In this document: positions 17,718 through 26,392 of the stretch, piece by piece | How positions within the stretch are numbered: the stretch's first letter is position 1 | How the letters are laid out: each line of letters begins with the position of its first letter | Assembly: GCA_964389475.1 (NCBI GenBank) | Contig: CAYMFD010000018.1 | Span: forward strand, 1 to 47,854 | DNA from: CAYMFD01 sp964389475 | Lineage (GTDB): Bacteria; Bacteroidota; Bacteroidia; Chitinophagales; Saprospiraceae | Direction: 5' to 3' | DNA: 47,854 nt | Program-made: the position numbers and the translations under genes | Notes under the pieces: model-generated | The model's input: the letters and a program-made list of their open reading frames with translations, nothing else | Told to the model about the DNA's origin: nothing | Database searches by the model: none

Positions 17718-19367
17718 ATGAGCGAATTACGACCTTGGTTAGCCCATTACCCTCCCGGAGTCCCTGCTAATATCGATACGACAGAGTACGCTACGATAGT
17801 TGATTTTTTAGACGAGGTGCTCAAGAAGTATGCACATCTGCCGGCGTTTACCTGCATGGACGGTACGCTGACCTACAAGGATCTAGATGTCAAGAGTAGA
17901 CAGTTTGGCGCTTACCTGCAGAGTAGAGGCCTCAAAGCTGGGGACTGTATTGCGCTGATGATGCCTAACCTCTTGCAGTATCCCATAGCTCTATTCGGAG
18001 CATTGAGGGCAGGGCTCGTAGTCGTTAATACCAATCCGCTCTACACGCCTAGAGAGATGAAGCACCAGTTCGTCGATAGTAATGTCAAGGCAATCATCAT
18101 TGCAGATAACTTTGCGGCCAATCTGGAGAAGATCCTCCCTGACACTAATATCGGTGTCATTATTACCACGTCGATAGGCGAGTTACTGGGCCTCGTCAAG
18201 GGTAAGATCGTCGACTTCGTAGTCAAGCGAGTAAAGCGCATGGTCCCATCTTACAATCTTCCAAATACTGTCAAGTTTGGTGATGCCATAAAGGCGGGGA
18301 AGAAGTTCTCTATCACACCATACCAGGGAGGGCCTGATGATGTAGTCGTTCATCAGTATACGGGCGGAACTACAGGTGTCGCTAAGGGAGCCATGCTGAC
18401 CAATAGGAACCTGGTGGCCAATATGTTACAAATACGAGCATGGCTCAAGACGGCAATACCCGAGGGTTGTACGACGATCAGCCCACTACCGATGTACCAC
18501 ATCTTTGCCTTCACGGTTAACTGTCTGTCCATGCTCTGTGCAGGGGCTCATACGGTACTGATTACTAATCCGCGTGACCTAAGTACGATCGTGAGTGCCT
18601 TTAATAAGCACAACATTACGGTGATGACCGGCGTCAACACCCTCTTTAAAGCACTGCTTAACCATGAGCCATTCAGAGCTCTCGACCACGGCCTCAATGT
18701 GACGGTCGGTGGTGGTATGGCAGTACAGACCGCTGTTGCTACGGAGTGGCAGGAGGTGACAGGCTGTACCCTCAGCGAGGGGTATGGTATGACAGAGGCT
18801 AGTCCGGTCGTAGCGGTAAATCCGATAGACGGTACGGCTCGTACAGGCAGTATAGGGATACCCATACCTAGTACTGACGTACGCATAGTGGACGAGGATG
18901 GCCAGGTATGTGGATTTGGTGAGGTCGGCGAACTGCAGGTAAAAGGACCACAGGTAATGGTAGGCTATTTTAACAAACCAGAAGAAACAGCTGCAACCCT
19001 GGTAGGTGAGTGGCTATCGACAGGTGACATGGCCCGCATGGATAGCGATGGTTATCTAGCTATCGTGGATCGTAAGAAAGATATGATTCTAGTCTCAGGA
19101 TTTAATGTCTATCCTAATGAGATAGAAGATACCATATGTACGCATGACAAGGTGCTGGAGTGTGCAGCCATAGGCGTCCCTGATGAAAGGTCAGGCGAAG
19201 TCGTAAAGGTATTCGTCGTCAAGAAAGACAAGTCTCTCTCGGAGAAGGAGCTAATTGCATTCTGCAGAGAGCAGATGACGGGCTATAAGGTGCCTAAGTC
19301 TGTCGAGTTTAGAAAAGACTTACCCAAGAGTAACGTGGGTAAGATCTTGAGAAAAGAACTGCGCTAG
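17718..19367 (+). CDS. Long-chain fatty acid-CoA ligase (AMP-forming)
   Basis: This 549-residue enzyme activates fatty acids to acyl-CoA through an acyl-adenylate. ATG at 17718 (MSELRPWLAHYPPGVPANID) is chosen over the upstream TTG at 17667, because that start matches the normal FadD N-terminus. Visible motifs are the P-loop YTGGTTGVAKGAMLTNRNL, the adenylate motif GYGMTEASPV, STGDMARMDSDGYL with DRKKDMILVSGFNVYPNEIED, and the catalytic lysine in SNVGKILRKELR. It is FadD-like. It converges with the SPOR-domain gene, and the two stop codons overlap in one CTAG. Confidence 0.92.
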   Translation: MSELRPWLAHYPPGVPANIDTTEYATIVDFLDEVLKKYAHLPAFTCMDGTLTYKDLDVKSRQFGAYLQSRGLKAGDCIALMMPNLLQYPIALFGALRAGLVVVNTNPLYTPREMKHQFVDSNVKAIIIADNFAANLEKILPDTNIGVIITTSIGELLGLVKGKIVDFVVKRVKRMVPSYNLPNTVKFGDAIKAGKKFSITPYQGGPDDVVVHQYTGGTTGVAKGAMLTNRNLVANMLQIRAWLKTAIPEGCTTISPLPMYHIFAFTVNCLSMLCAGAHTVLITNPRDLSTIVSAFNKHNITVMTGVNTLFKALLNHEPFRALDHGLNVTVGGGMAVQTAVATEWQEVTGCTLSEGYGMTEASPVVAVNPIDGTARTGSIGIPIPSTDVRIVDEDGQVCGFGEVGELQVKGPQVMVGYFNKPEETAATLVGEWLSTGDMARMDSDGYLAIVDRKKDMILVSGFNVYPNEIEDTICTHDKVLECAAIGVPDERSGEVVKVFVVKKDKSLSEKELIAFCREQMTGYKVPKSVEFRKDLPKSNVGKILRKELR

Positions 19368-20083
19368 TTGCTGTTCTTTAGTGCAAAAGCGTCTGCCGCA
19401 TACTTGCTACTGATACTGCGTAGTTTGGTATAGAGGATCGTGTTGTCACAACTACTGTATACGCCTACTCTAGTCATACCCTTGTGAGGTGTGGTGAATG
19501 GTCTGTGACCATCATCTCGTAGGCTTTGCAGTAGTTTATTGACATTGGGCTGTCGTGAGAATGATCCGATGATGATCATGCAGGCTTCACTGCTTGCCGG
19601 GTCTCCAGTCTTTAGATCAGTTTTCGTAGCTGGTTGTGGTTGTATGTTGTTTTCTATAGGTGTGTCACTACCTATAGCGACAGTACTTACACCGGTAGTG
19701 GTGTCTGCTACGATCGTGTCTGCAGCCACTATCGCTGATAGCTGAGTGGAGTCTACGATGGCTGTACTTTCTGCTGCCTTTGTTCTCATAGAGTTATGCT
19801 GAGATACTACCACTGGTGTGATAGGCGCTATGCGTTCGGGCTTGACGACAGTCCTATCGTCGGTCGTCATTGCGAGTGGGGTATACGTCTTGTCCGATAT
19901 GGTAATGGGTGTACGATCATTGACCGCTGTGATATCACTAGATAACTGGCTCATGACACTAGGTGCTGCACTTTGATCAGCGAATCCTTGGTATATGCCA
20001 AATGCAGCAAAAAGTAATATTACAATGATCGCAATACCTATGTCTATCCGTTCTTTCTTGGGAGTGGCAGTAGAGGTATGCAT
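19364..20083 (-). CDS. SPOR-domain membrane protein
   Basis: The 239-residue protein has a short cytoplasmic N-terminus, one membrane segment (IAIIVILLFAAFGIYQGFA, about residues 16-35), a Ser/Thr-rich periplasmic linker and a C-terminal SPOR-like domain. The SPOR-like part starts near residue 165 with ACMIIIGSFSRQPNVNKLLQ and continues through RVGVYSSC. SPOR domains bind denuded glycan strands at division sites, so a role in cell division or wall processing is likely by family. It ends in a CTAG that is also the stop of the convergent acyl-CoA ligase gene. It could be co-transcribed with the gene upstream, but a hairpin lies between them. Confidence 0.75.
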   Translation of the reverse strand: MHTSTATPKKERIDIGIAIIVILLFAAFGIYQGFADQSAAPSVMSQLSSDITAVNDRTPITISDKTYTPLAMTTDDRTVVKPERIAPITPVVVSQHNSMRTKAAESTAIVDSTQLSAIVAADTIVADTTTGVSTVAIGSDTPIENNIQPQPATKTDLKTGDPASSEACMIIIGSFSRQPNVNKLLQSLRDDGHRPFTTPHKGMTRVGVYSSCDNTILYTKLRSISSKYAADAFALKNSN

Positions 20084-20117
20084 TGGGTAGTATTGTGGTG
20101 GTTAGGGGTAGAGTAAG

Positions 20118-20163
20118 AGCTAGATGGCAAGTGTCGATAGTTTTTGACCATTGCCACCTAGCT
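20118..20163 (-). terminator. Hairpin after the CmpX-like gene
   Basis: AGCTAG-A-TGGCAA (20118-20130) pairs with TTGCCA-C-CTAGCT (20151-20163), 12 base pairs with one mismatch. It lies between the CmpX-like gene and the SPOR gene on the same strand. It is probably a terminator or partial attenuator, though no T-tract follows on the minus strand. Confidence 0.5.
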
Positions 20164-20210
20164 GCTTTATATAATGTTAGAAAGGTGTCGTGTAGTACCT
20201 AGACTACTTA

Positions 20211-21389
20211 CTAGCGGTTGATCTTGTTAAAGAACTCCTGCATCTGACGTCCAGCTGCTTCTCTACCGCCTAGACCGAATGATAGTGCAAACGCTACTGC
20301 AATGGCGCCTAGGGTAAGACCAAATGCGAGGTTCACAATGCTCTCAGCAATACCCATCGTGTGGAGGGCGAAAGCTAAGAAGATACCTAGTATAGCAAAT
20401 CGAGCGATTGGGATCATCCATCCGTTACCTTGGCTAGCAGAGAGTGCTTTGACAGCTATGTTAGACATAAATACGCCTGCTAGAAGTACGACCAGACCGA
20501 AGAAGATCTTACCAGCTATGTTAAGTACAGTCCCTAAGATCTCACTTAGTTGACCTAGCTCGAGCTTGTCTGCTGCAGCGATGAGTCCAGTAAACATGAT
20601 AAAGAAGAAGATGATATTACCGATTAGGCGAGAAGGTTTGCTACTGCCAGTCAGCTTAGATATGCCTAGGTTTGATGCTAGATCGTCGAAGCCAATATTG
20701 TGCAATAGGTCTGATACGAAGTTGGTAACGAAGCGACCTACGATGTAGAATACAGCTACTAGTATACCAGCCGCAAGTATCATAGGCACCGCTTCTAGCA
20801 GTGACGATAGCATCTCAGTCGCAGGCTCAGATATAGCCTTCATGTTTAGCGTATCAAGTGCTATGATCAGGATAGGCACGAATATTATAAGAAATACAAA
20901 CTGCTTAAGGATCTGGCTAATGTTAACACTGCCAGCGTCTAGACCCATACGATCAGAGTAACCCTCTAGCTTCTCTGATACGAATGCTGTAGCCTCGCTA
21001 CCGATCTGCGCTATTATATATCCTGCAAAACCGATGATACCAGCTGCTATGATGTTAGGTATGTAGCCCAAGAACTCACCCACCATATTCTCTAGAGGTG
21101 CTAGTACACTCTCTACCCCTAGTAGGTTGAGTACGATGAGTAGGGTTAAAAGCACGACTAGGTAATAAAGTAGCTTACCTACGAATTTATCGATTCTGAA
21201 AGAGGTGTTGAGCTTGGCGCCAAGACGTTCGTCGATCGACGTCTTTGACATAAGTCGTACAGCTATTCTGCGTACGATACCCGCTATGAAAAATCCAAGA
21301 ATTAAAACGAGTAGGGCACCTAGTACGCCAGGTATAACGTCGCCAAATCTTGAAGAAAGTGAGGTAGTAAGGTTTTCTAAATAGTCCAT
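20211..21389 (-). CDS. CmpX/MscS-related membrane protein with repeated TM-helix modules
   Basis: The 392-residue protein has about nine hydrophobic segments, including the paired helix units VPGVLGALLVLILGFFIAG, LGYIPNIIAAGIIGFAGYI and EAVPMILAAGILVAVFYIVG. These repeats are typical of the conserved TM-helix family related to small-conductance mechanosensitive channels. The C-terminus LAFGLTLGAIAVAFALSFGLGGREAAG resembles the pore region of MscS. It lacks a clear soluble beta domain after the pore helix. Likely roles are osmotic release or envelope stress sensing; the transported substance is unknown. Confidence 0.8.
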   Translation of the reverse strand: MDYLENLTTSLSSRFGDVIPGVLGALLVLILGFFIAGIVRRIAVRLMSKTSIDERLGAKLNTSFRIDKFVGKLLYYLVVLLTLLIVLNLLGVESVLAPLENMVGEFLGYIPNIIAAGIIGFAGYIIAQIGSEATAFVSEKLEGYSDRMGLDAGSVNISQILKQFVFLIIFVPILIIALDTLNMKAISEPATEMLSSLLEAVPMILAAGILVAVFYIVGRFVTNFVSDLLHNIGFDDLASNLGISKLTGSSKPSRLIGNIIFFFIMFTGLIAAADKLELGQLSEILGTVLNIAGKIFFGLVVLLAGVFMSNIAVKALSASQGNGWMIPIARFAILGIFLAFALHTMGIAESIVNLAFGLTLGAIAVAFALSFGLGGREAAGRQMQEFFNKINR

Positions 21390-21766
21390 TGATATAGTAG
21401 TTAATGATTTGAATGCTGGATACAGCTATGCGCTGAGATCGGTCTTTTCCGGGATCTATAGCATGAAGACGTTAATAAAACCTAAAGGTCACAGGTCGCA
21501 GTCAGTTAAATCTTTCAACGACTCTTTCTCTCGATGTAATATTTGTCAGCACATCGCTTGACGGAGAGTTCTGTGAGTGGAAAGTGATGGAAGAGAAGAG
21601 AGAAAATGAGAGAAGAGATCAAGAGAGAGGTTATTACAAGGACTTGAGTTTGAGTCTGTCTTTTGGGACTGTGCTTCCTATTATTTTACCGTGGTTCGAC
21701 CATTAGCTGATTGTGGTTACGCCGTCAGCCGATGCTGGTTGCACCCGCTCGGCAGCAGGCAACAAT
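21390..21766. other. Non-coding region between yihY-like and CmpX-like genes
   Basis: No credible gene was seen in this 377-base stretch. It contains a purine-rich tract at about 21573-21630 (GA-rich on the plus strand). No clear terminator for the YihY-like gene or -7 motif for the CmpX-like gene was found. Confidence 0.5.
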
Positions 21767-22699
21767 TTAATCGTCTGCAGTGGCTCGCAAGTCGCGATTG
21801 ACGGCTATGGCTGCATTAAGCTCAAAGCCGATCAGCAGTATCGTGGCATTAAACTGTAGCCACAGTAGTATCACGATAAGAGCACCTATCGATCCGTACA
21901 GCTCATTGTATCTGCCGAAGTTATTGACGAAGTAGCTAAAGCCTACGGAGGTAAGTATGCTGCCGGCGGTAGCTACAATGGCACCAGCGTTGAAAAACTT
22001 AGTCCTGCGCATCAGGCTCGGCCCATACTTGTATATGACCGTTATGCCCGTATATACGATCGCCGTAGAAGATAGGAGGCGCAGTCCAGCGAGCCAGCCA
22101 TCAGCTAGATCGATACCCATGAGATTAAGCACGTAGTCTAGGGCGGACTGTCCTATAATGATGAGTACGATCGAGACTATAAGTAGTACGACGAGGAGTA
22201 GGGTAAGCGCCAGTGCTACTACTCTTTTGCGTAGGTAGGATCGCTTTTTGAAAGTATCGTAAGATTTATCAAAACCAATCATGAGGGTAAGCATGCCACT
22301 GCTGGCAAAGAAAACTGACAGTAGTACACCTATAGATAGTAGACCGCCCCGCTTGATGGATGCTATATCGTTTATCACGCCTGTCAGATAACTACTCGCC
22401 GAGGCGGGCAGGGCACTCTGTATCGCTTGATTGACCGTATCGACGTAATATTCGCTGTAGGGCAGTAGAGGTATGAGGGTAAATGCAAATATGATCGTAG
22501 GAAAGATGGCTAGAAAAAAGCTAAAGGCTACACTATTAGCCCTAGTAGATATGCCATCCCTTTGGGTCTCCTGGATGATGAAGTAGAGGATGTCGTAGAT
22601 CGGCACGCCTTGTAGACCGGGCAGACTATGCTGCTTACTCCACTTAAGTACATTACCGACGATCGGTAGGTTGGCTATGCGTTTACTCCACTTTTTCAC
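21767..22699 (-). CDS. YihY/BrkB family inner-membrane protein
   Basis: The 310-residue protein has six membrane segments. Hallmarks are ARANSVAFSFFLAIFPTIIFAFTLIPLLPY near residue 57, seen here as the SVAFSFFLAIFPTIIF core, and the C-terminal GSIGALIVILLWLQFNATILLIGFELNAA core of the family. The family's function is not settled; historic labels as ribonuclease BN are wrong. The start is GTG at 22699 and overlaps the upstream thioesterase stop as GTGA, so translation is probably coupled. It is the last gene of the arginine deiminase-thioesterase-YihY operon. Confidence 0.85.
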   Translation of the reverse strand: MKKWSKRIANLPIVGNVLKWSKQHSLPGLQGVPIYDILYFIIQETQRDGISTRANSVAFSFFLAIFPTIIFAFTLIPLLPYSEYYVDTVNQAIQSALPASASSYLTGVINDIASIKRGGLLSIGVLLSVFFASSGMLTLMIGFDKSYDTFKKRSYLRKRVVALALTLLLVVLLIVSIVLIIIGQSALDYVLNLMGIDLADGWLAGLRLLSSTAIVYTGITVIYKYGPSLMRRTKFFNAGAIVATAGSILTSVGFSYFVNNFGRYNELYGSIGALIVILLWLQFNATILLIGFELNAAIAVNRDLRATADD

Positions 22700-23112
22700 G
22701 GGGTCTCGAAGTAGGGTAGGAGTGGTGTCGTAATCATAGTAGGGCAGCTCACTCGTTTGTTAGTCTTCATATCCACAAAGAAGAGCTTTACGTAGCCCTC
22801 ATTGATGAGTTGATCCTGGGCATTATAGATACTATGATTAAACGTAATCATCTTAGTCGGCACAGTGTCTAGTGTCGTCCTGATCGTCAAGAGGTCATCG
22901 TAGTAGGCGGGTCGCTTGTAGCGGCTATTGAGCTCTGCGACAGGCATCATTACCTGGTGATCAACCTCTAGCGTCTTGTAGGTGGTGCCTATAGACCGCA
23001 TCAGTTCTACTCGGCCTAGCTCATACAGTAGTGGATAGGTACCGTAGTAGAGGTAGCCCATCTGATCGGTCTGGCCATACAGTATCCTATATGTCGTATC
23101 GTGAGTATACAT
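22696..23112 (-). CDS. Acyl-CoA thioesterase (4HBT, YbgC/FadM type)
   Basis: The 138-residue hot-dog-fold protein has the 4HBT active site YGQTDQMGYLYYGTY, with the likely catalytic aspartate at about residue 16. It probably hydrolyses an acyl-CoA or acyl-ACP; the substrate cannot be inferred from sequence. The length is typical for the family. It begins 10 bases after the arginine deiminase stop and overlaps the YihY start by four bases. This makes an operon of functionally unrelated genes. Confidence 0.88.
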   Translation of the reverse strand: MYTHDTTYRILYGQTDQMGYLYYGTYPLLYELGRVELMRSIGTTYKTLEVDHQVMMPVAELNSRYKRPAYYDDLLTIRTTLDTVPTKMITFNHSIYNAQDQLINEGYVKLFFVDMKTNKRVSCPTMITTPLLPYFETP

Positions 23113-23122
23113 CTTGTCAGGC

Positions 23123-24382
23123 TTATAGAGGACTACGCTGTATCGGGCAAGTCATACAGTGCGAGCCGCCTCTGGCTCTGCTTAACTCGCCACTTGGTAA
23201 GGTTATGATGGTGTTTTTGATCGACTCAGGCTCTATGACACCATTGTCTATCGACTCGATGATCGATTGGGCTGTGACTACTCGGTACCCAGCCTTGACG
23301 AATGCTTCTGCTGTCCTAGAGTTCCTGTCATAGGTGATGGCAACTCCAGGTCGTAATGCCACTAGATTGCAGCTGTCTGTCCACTGCTCTCGCTCTTGGT
23401 AAGGAGATACGCCTCCTCCCGAAAAGACGAACTGCATCTCGGCATTAATCTCTCGCACAAAAAACTCCTTGATACTACTATAGATTCGGTGCTCTCCGGA
23501 CAGGTCATAGACATGTACATTAGAGCCCTTACCATCATAGACGATAGGTTTAAAGCATGCTACATGGTCATTGCTTATGCGGGTAAATAAGGTGTCGATA
23601 TGCATAAAAGATCTGTCCTCTGGTATGTTAACCATGACCAGATTTCTTATCAGTCCTTTCTTAAAAAGATAGTCTCGTATGGACGTAAAGGCATGCTCAG
23701 TAGTTCGCTCGCTTACTCCTATCAATAGGTAATCTTTATCGATCATCATAATGTCTCCGCCCTCTATAGATACGGCCTCTCCTTGCTTGGATGGCGGGAA
23801 TAGTTCTGTATCATTGATATTGATGAGTCGGCCCTCATCTGCGAGACTGGCGAATAGCTTGTGAGTACGGAGGATGTACCTCGTGAGCAAGTTTTCTCTT
23901 TCTCTTGCATTTTTGGCGGCCTTGGTGATGATGATATGGTCCTTGACCGTCACTGCGATATCTCTTGTAAAGATAAAATTGGGGATCGGGTCAAAGTAGA
24001 TCGTATCGCTTTCTACATCATAGCCACTAATCAAGGTATCAGCTAGCCTAGTCTTATCCATATCGAGGAACCGCGCCTTATAGGAGAGCGGGAGATCTTC
24101 GGCATATAGACACTTGTCTAGCAGTTCGTCGATATAGACGTCGTCTGAGTGTAGACTTTCTCGCAGTAGGTCGGTAGTTTCGATTACCGCATCATTGCCT
24201 AATATCTTGCGCAGAAGGGTGGAAAATACATCGTGCTCTTGCTGCATGGTCGGCAGGTGGACGATGTCATCGAAGAGGAGTTCTTCTGCTCGCTTGGGGG
24301 TGACCCGACTGATACCGCTATCGGGCCGATGTATGATGACCTGCTTTAATGCAGCGATCTCAGAGTCTACGTGTATGCTCAT
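23123..24382 (-). CDS. arcA: Arginine deiminase
   Basis: Arginine deiminase converts arginine to citrulline and ammonia. The 419-residue protein has the family motifs FDDIVHLPTMQQEHDVF, NFIFTRDIAV, EGGDIMMIDKDYLLIG and the catalytic histidine motif MHIDTLFTRI. The C-terminal GGSHCMTCPI has the nucleophilic cysteine at about residue 409. The usual partners for ATP-yielding arginine catabolism (arcB, arcC and the arcD antiporter) are not in the window. Its role here may be ammonia production, acid tolerance or arginine turnover. It heads a three-gene operon. Confidence 0.92.
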   Translation of the reverse strand: MSIHVDSEIAALKQVIIHRPDSGISRVTPKRAEELLFDDIVHLPTMQQEHDVFSTLLRKILGNDAVIETTDLLRESLHSDDVYIDELLDKCLYAEDLPLSYKARFLDMDKTRLADTLISGYDVESDTIYFDPIPNFIFTRDIAVTVKDHIIITKAAKNARERENLLTRYILRTHKLFASLADEGRLININDTELFPPSKQGEAVSIEGGDIMMIDKDYLLIGVSERTTEHAFTSIRDYLFKKGLIRNLVMVNIPEDRSFMHIDTLFTRISNDHVACFKPIVYDGKGSNVHVYDLSGEHRIYSSIKEFFVREINAEMQFVFSGGGVSPYQEREQWTDSCNLVALRPGVAITYDRNSRTAEAFVKAGYRVVTAQSIIESIDNGVIEPESIKNTIITLPSGELSRARGGSHCMTCPIQRSPL

Positions 24383-24459
24383 GTGTATCGTATTATTACT
24401 GGTGGTAATTTAGGGCAGCAGTAGGACCTGCCTCGTGGCTCGAAGATATTAAATAAAGA

Positions 24460-24490
24460 AGCCCTGCTACACATGATGTGCGGCAGGGCT
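24460..24490 (-). terminator. Terminator of the 23-residue-repeat protein gene
   Basis: Arms AGCCCTGC (24460-24467) and GCAGGGCT (24483-24490), with an inner CACA/TGTG pairing, are followed on the minus strand by TTCTTTATTT. It lies 36 bases after the stop codon. Confidence 0.8.
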
Positions 24491-24525
24491 TTAAAATATT
24501 TGCAAACCTCAATAGAGGCGTGTGA

Positions 24526-26328
24526 TTAGTTTTTCACACCTAATGCCTTAAGTGTCTCATAGTCTAGCTGACCTACAGGTAGGTTGTTAGCTTTCTGGAA
24601 CTTAACTAGAGCAGCTTTAGTAGCGCTTCCGACTACACCGTCAACACCAGCTGCACCGATGTTATAACCGCGGTCTAGAAGAGCTTGCTGTACTCTGCTG
24701 TATAGGTTAGTAGTGATGTCTCTCTCACATACTACCTCTCTCCACTCTGTAAATCCACCAGCCTTAACTAGTTGACGACGAGAGATTGTCTTAGTCTGAC
24801 CAGGTACGTCGATTGATCTTGTAGATGCAGCGTTAGCTAGCTTCTTGTAAGATCTTGTTGAGTACTTAGCAGCTACTTCAGTACTGTTAGTAGTAGCATC
24901 TTGAGTTAGCTTCTGGTAGCTTCTAGTGGCATACTGAGCGGGTACTTCTGAGCTGTTAGTAGAAGCATCTTGTACTAGCTTCTGGTAGCTACGAGTAGTA
25001 TACTTTGCAGGTATATCAGAGCTCGTAGTAGTAGCATCTTGTACTAGTTTACGGTACTTACGTGTTACATATTTAGCAGGTACTTCTTCTACAACAGTAG
25101 TTGCAGGAGATACTAGCTTCTGGTAGCTACGAGTCTCATACTTAGCAGGTACTGTAGTACTTGTAGTACTTGCAGGGCTTGCAAGCTTTTGGTACGTACG
25201 AGTACCATACTTAGCAGGTACAGTTGTACTGTTAGTAGTTGCAGGAGATACTAGCTTCTGGTAGCTACGGGTAGTGTACTTAGCAGGTACAGTTGTGCTG
25301 TTAGTAGTTGCAGGAGATACTAGCTTCTGGTAGCTACGAGTCTCATAGCGAGCTGGTATTTCAGTCGTACGAGTACAGTCGTCACCATTGTCTGTGTAAC
25401 CTTCGTCACATCCTACACGTACTTGACGTGTGTAAGTTCTAGTCTGAGCTGGCTGCTCTACTAGACACCATACTAGACAGTCATCAGGATTAGCTGATAG
25501 ACAGTTTTTGTCTGCTTTTTTCTTGACCCACTTAGTTGATGCAGGTGCTACTTGTACTGTTTCAGTTACAGTTTCGTATTTAGCTGGCTTTCTTTCGATA
25601 GTTGAGCTAGCCTCTTGTACGAGTACTTCTTCAGTTACAGTTTCGTACTTAGCTGGCACCACAGATAGTGTAGAGTAAGCCTCTTTCTGTAGTACTTCTT
25701 CAGTTACAGTTTCGTATTTAGCTGGCACTACAGATAGTGTAGAGTAAGCTTCTTTCTGTAGTATTTCTTCAGTTACAGTCTCATAAGTAGCAGGTACTGC
25801 TGCTAGTACAGAATAAGCTTCCTGAGAAAGTACTTCTTCAGTAACAGTCTCGAACTTAGCAGGTACTACCTTTAATACTGTGTAAGCCTCTTTCGCTAGC
25901 TCCTCGACAGTCGCTGTCTCTAGCTTCGCAGGGATTACACTGATTTGGCTACCAGCTTCTTTCGCTAGCTCCTCCACAGTAACAGTTTCGAATGATGCAG
26001 GTACAACGCTGAGGATAGAAGACGCCTCTTTAGCGAGTTCTTCAACGGTTACAGTTTCGAAAGATGCAGGCACAACAGATAGGTTGCTTGATGCTTCTTT
26101 TGAAAGCTCCTCTACAGTTACAGTTTCGAAAGTTGCAGGAACGATCTCTACACGTGAAGACGCCGCTCTAGTCTGAACTTCTTCAGTTACTGTTTCATAT
26201 TGATCTTGGATTAGACACTTAGCATAGCATTTGCCTGGCTCAGATGGCATACCTGCCTCTGGTTGTGCTGTAGCTACGAAAGCTGCCAAGAGAAATAAAG
26301 AGCTGAAAATCAGGTTCAATTTTCTCAT
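24526..26328 (-). CDS. Secreted two-array 23-residue-repeat protein with peptidoglycan-binding domain
   Basis: ATG at 26328 (MRKLNLIFSSLFLLAAFVATAQ, a clear signal peptide) is chosen over an in-frame start at 26391. The 600-residue product is almost wholly modular. Residues 41-270 are ten 23-residue units of type PAKYETVTEEVLQKEAYSTL. Residues 271-324 are a cysteine-containing linker (CLSANPDDCLVWCLV and VGCDEGYTDNGDDC). Residues 325-531 are nine further 23-residue units of type PAKYTTRSYQKLVSPATTNS. The last 60 residues are a PG_binding_1-like domain (VQQALLDRGYNIGAAGVDGVVG, then TKAALVKFQKANNLP). It is probably a periplasmic or outer-membrane-attached spacer that grips the cell wall. The CYAKCLI segment near residue 34 may be a further cysteine-rich cap. 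Molecular function unknown. A -7 motif lies 81 bases upstream. Confidence 0.88.
   Translation of the reverse strand: MRKLNLIFSSLFLLAAFVATAQPEAGMPSEPGKCYAKCLIQDQYETVTEEVQTRAASSRVEIVPATFETVTVEELSKEASSNLSVVPASFETVTVEELAKEASSILSVVPASFETVTVEELAKEAGSQISVIPAKLETATVEELAKEAYTVLKVVPAKFETVTEEVLSQEAYSVLAAVPATYETVTEEILQKEAYSTLSVVPAKYETVTEEVLQKEAYSTLSVVPAKYETVTEEVLVQEASSTIERKPAKYETVTETVQVAPASTKWVKKKADKNCLSANPDDCLVWCLVEQPAQTRTYTRQVRVGCDEGYTDNGDDCTRTTEIPARYETRSYQKLVSPATTNSTTVPAKYTTRSYQKLVSPATTNSTTVPAKYGTRTYQKLASPASTTSTTVPAKYETRSYQKLVSPATTVVEEVPAKYVTRKYRKLVQDATTTSSDIPAKYTTRSYQKLVQDASTNSSEVPAQYATRSYQKLTQDATTNSTEVAAKYSTRSYKKLANAASTRSIDVPGQTKTISRRQLVKAGGFTEWREVVCERDITTNLYSRVQQALLDRGYNIGAAGVDGVVGSATKAALVKFQKANNLPVGQLDYETLKALGVKN
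24736..25356 (-). repeat. Array B: nine 69-base coding repeats
   Basis: Units share the pattern PAKYxTRSYQKLVxxATTxSTxV with 23 codons each. The first two are nearly identical; the last is degenerate. Bases also repeat, so recombination or slippage can change the copy number. Confidence 0.9.
25519..26208 (-). repeat. Array A: ten 69-base coding repeats
   Basis: Units share the pattern PAxxETVTxEELxKEASSxLSVV with 23 codons each. Units seven and eight are nearly identical; the first and last units diverge most. Confidence 0.9.
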
Positions 26329-26392
26329 AATAGAATAAGGATTTGGATTAATGAATAAACTTAAAAATATGTTGTTCTTGCTTTGGGGCATG

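Noticed and set aside
24736..26208. Regular 69-base repeats that could be taken for a CRISPR array
   Set aside because: The units are wholly coding with no unique spacers, and they keep a 23-codon phase inside a secreted protein.
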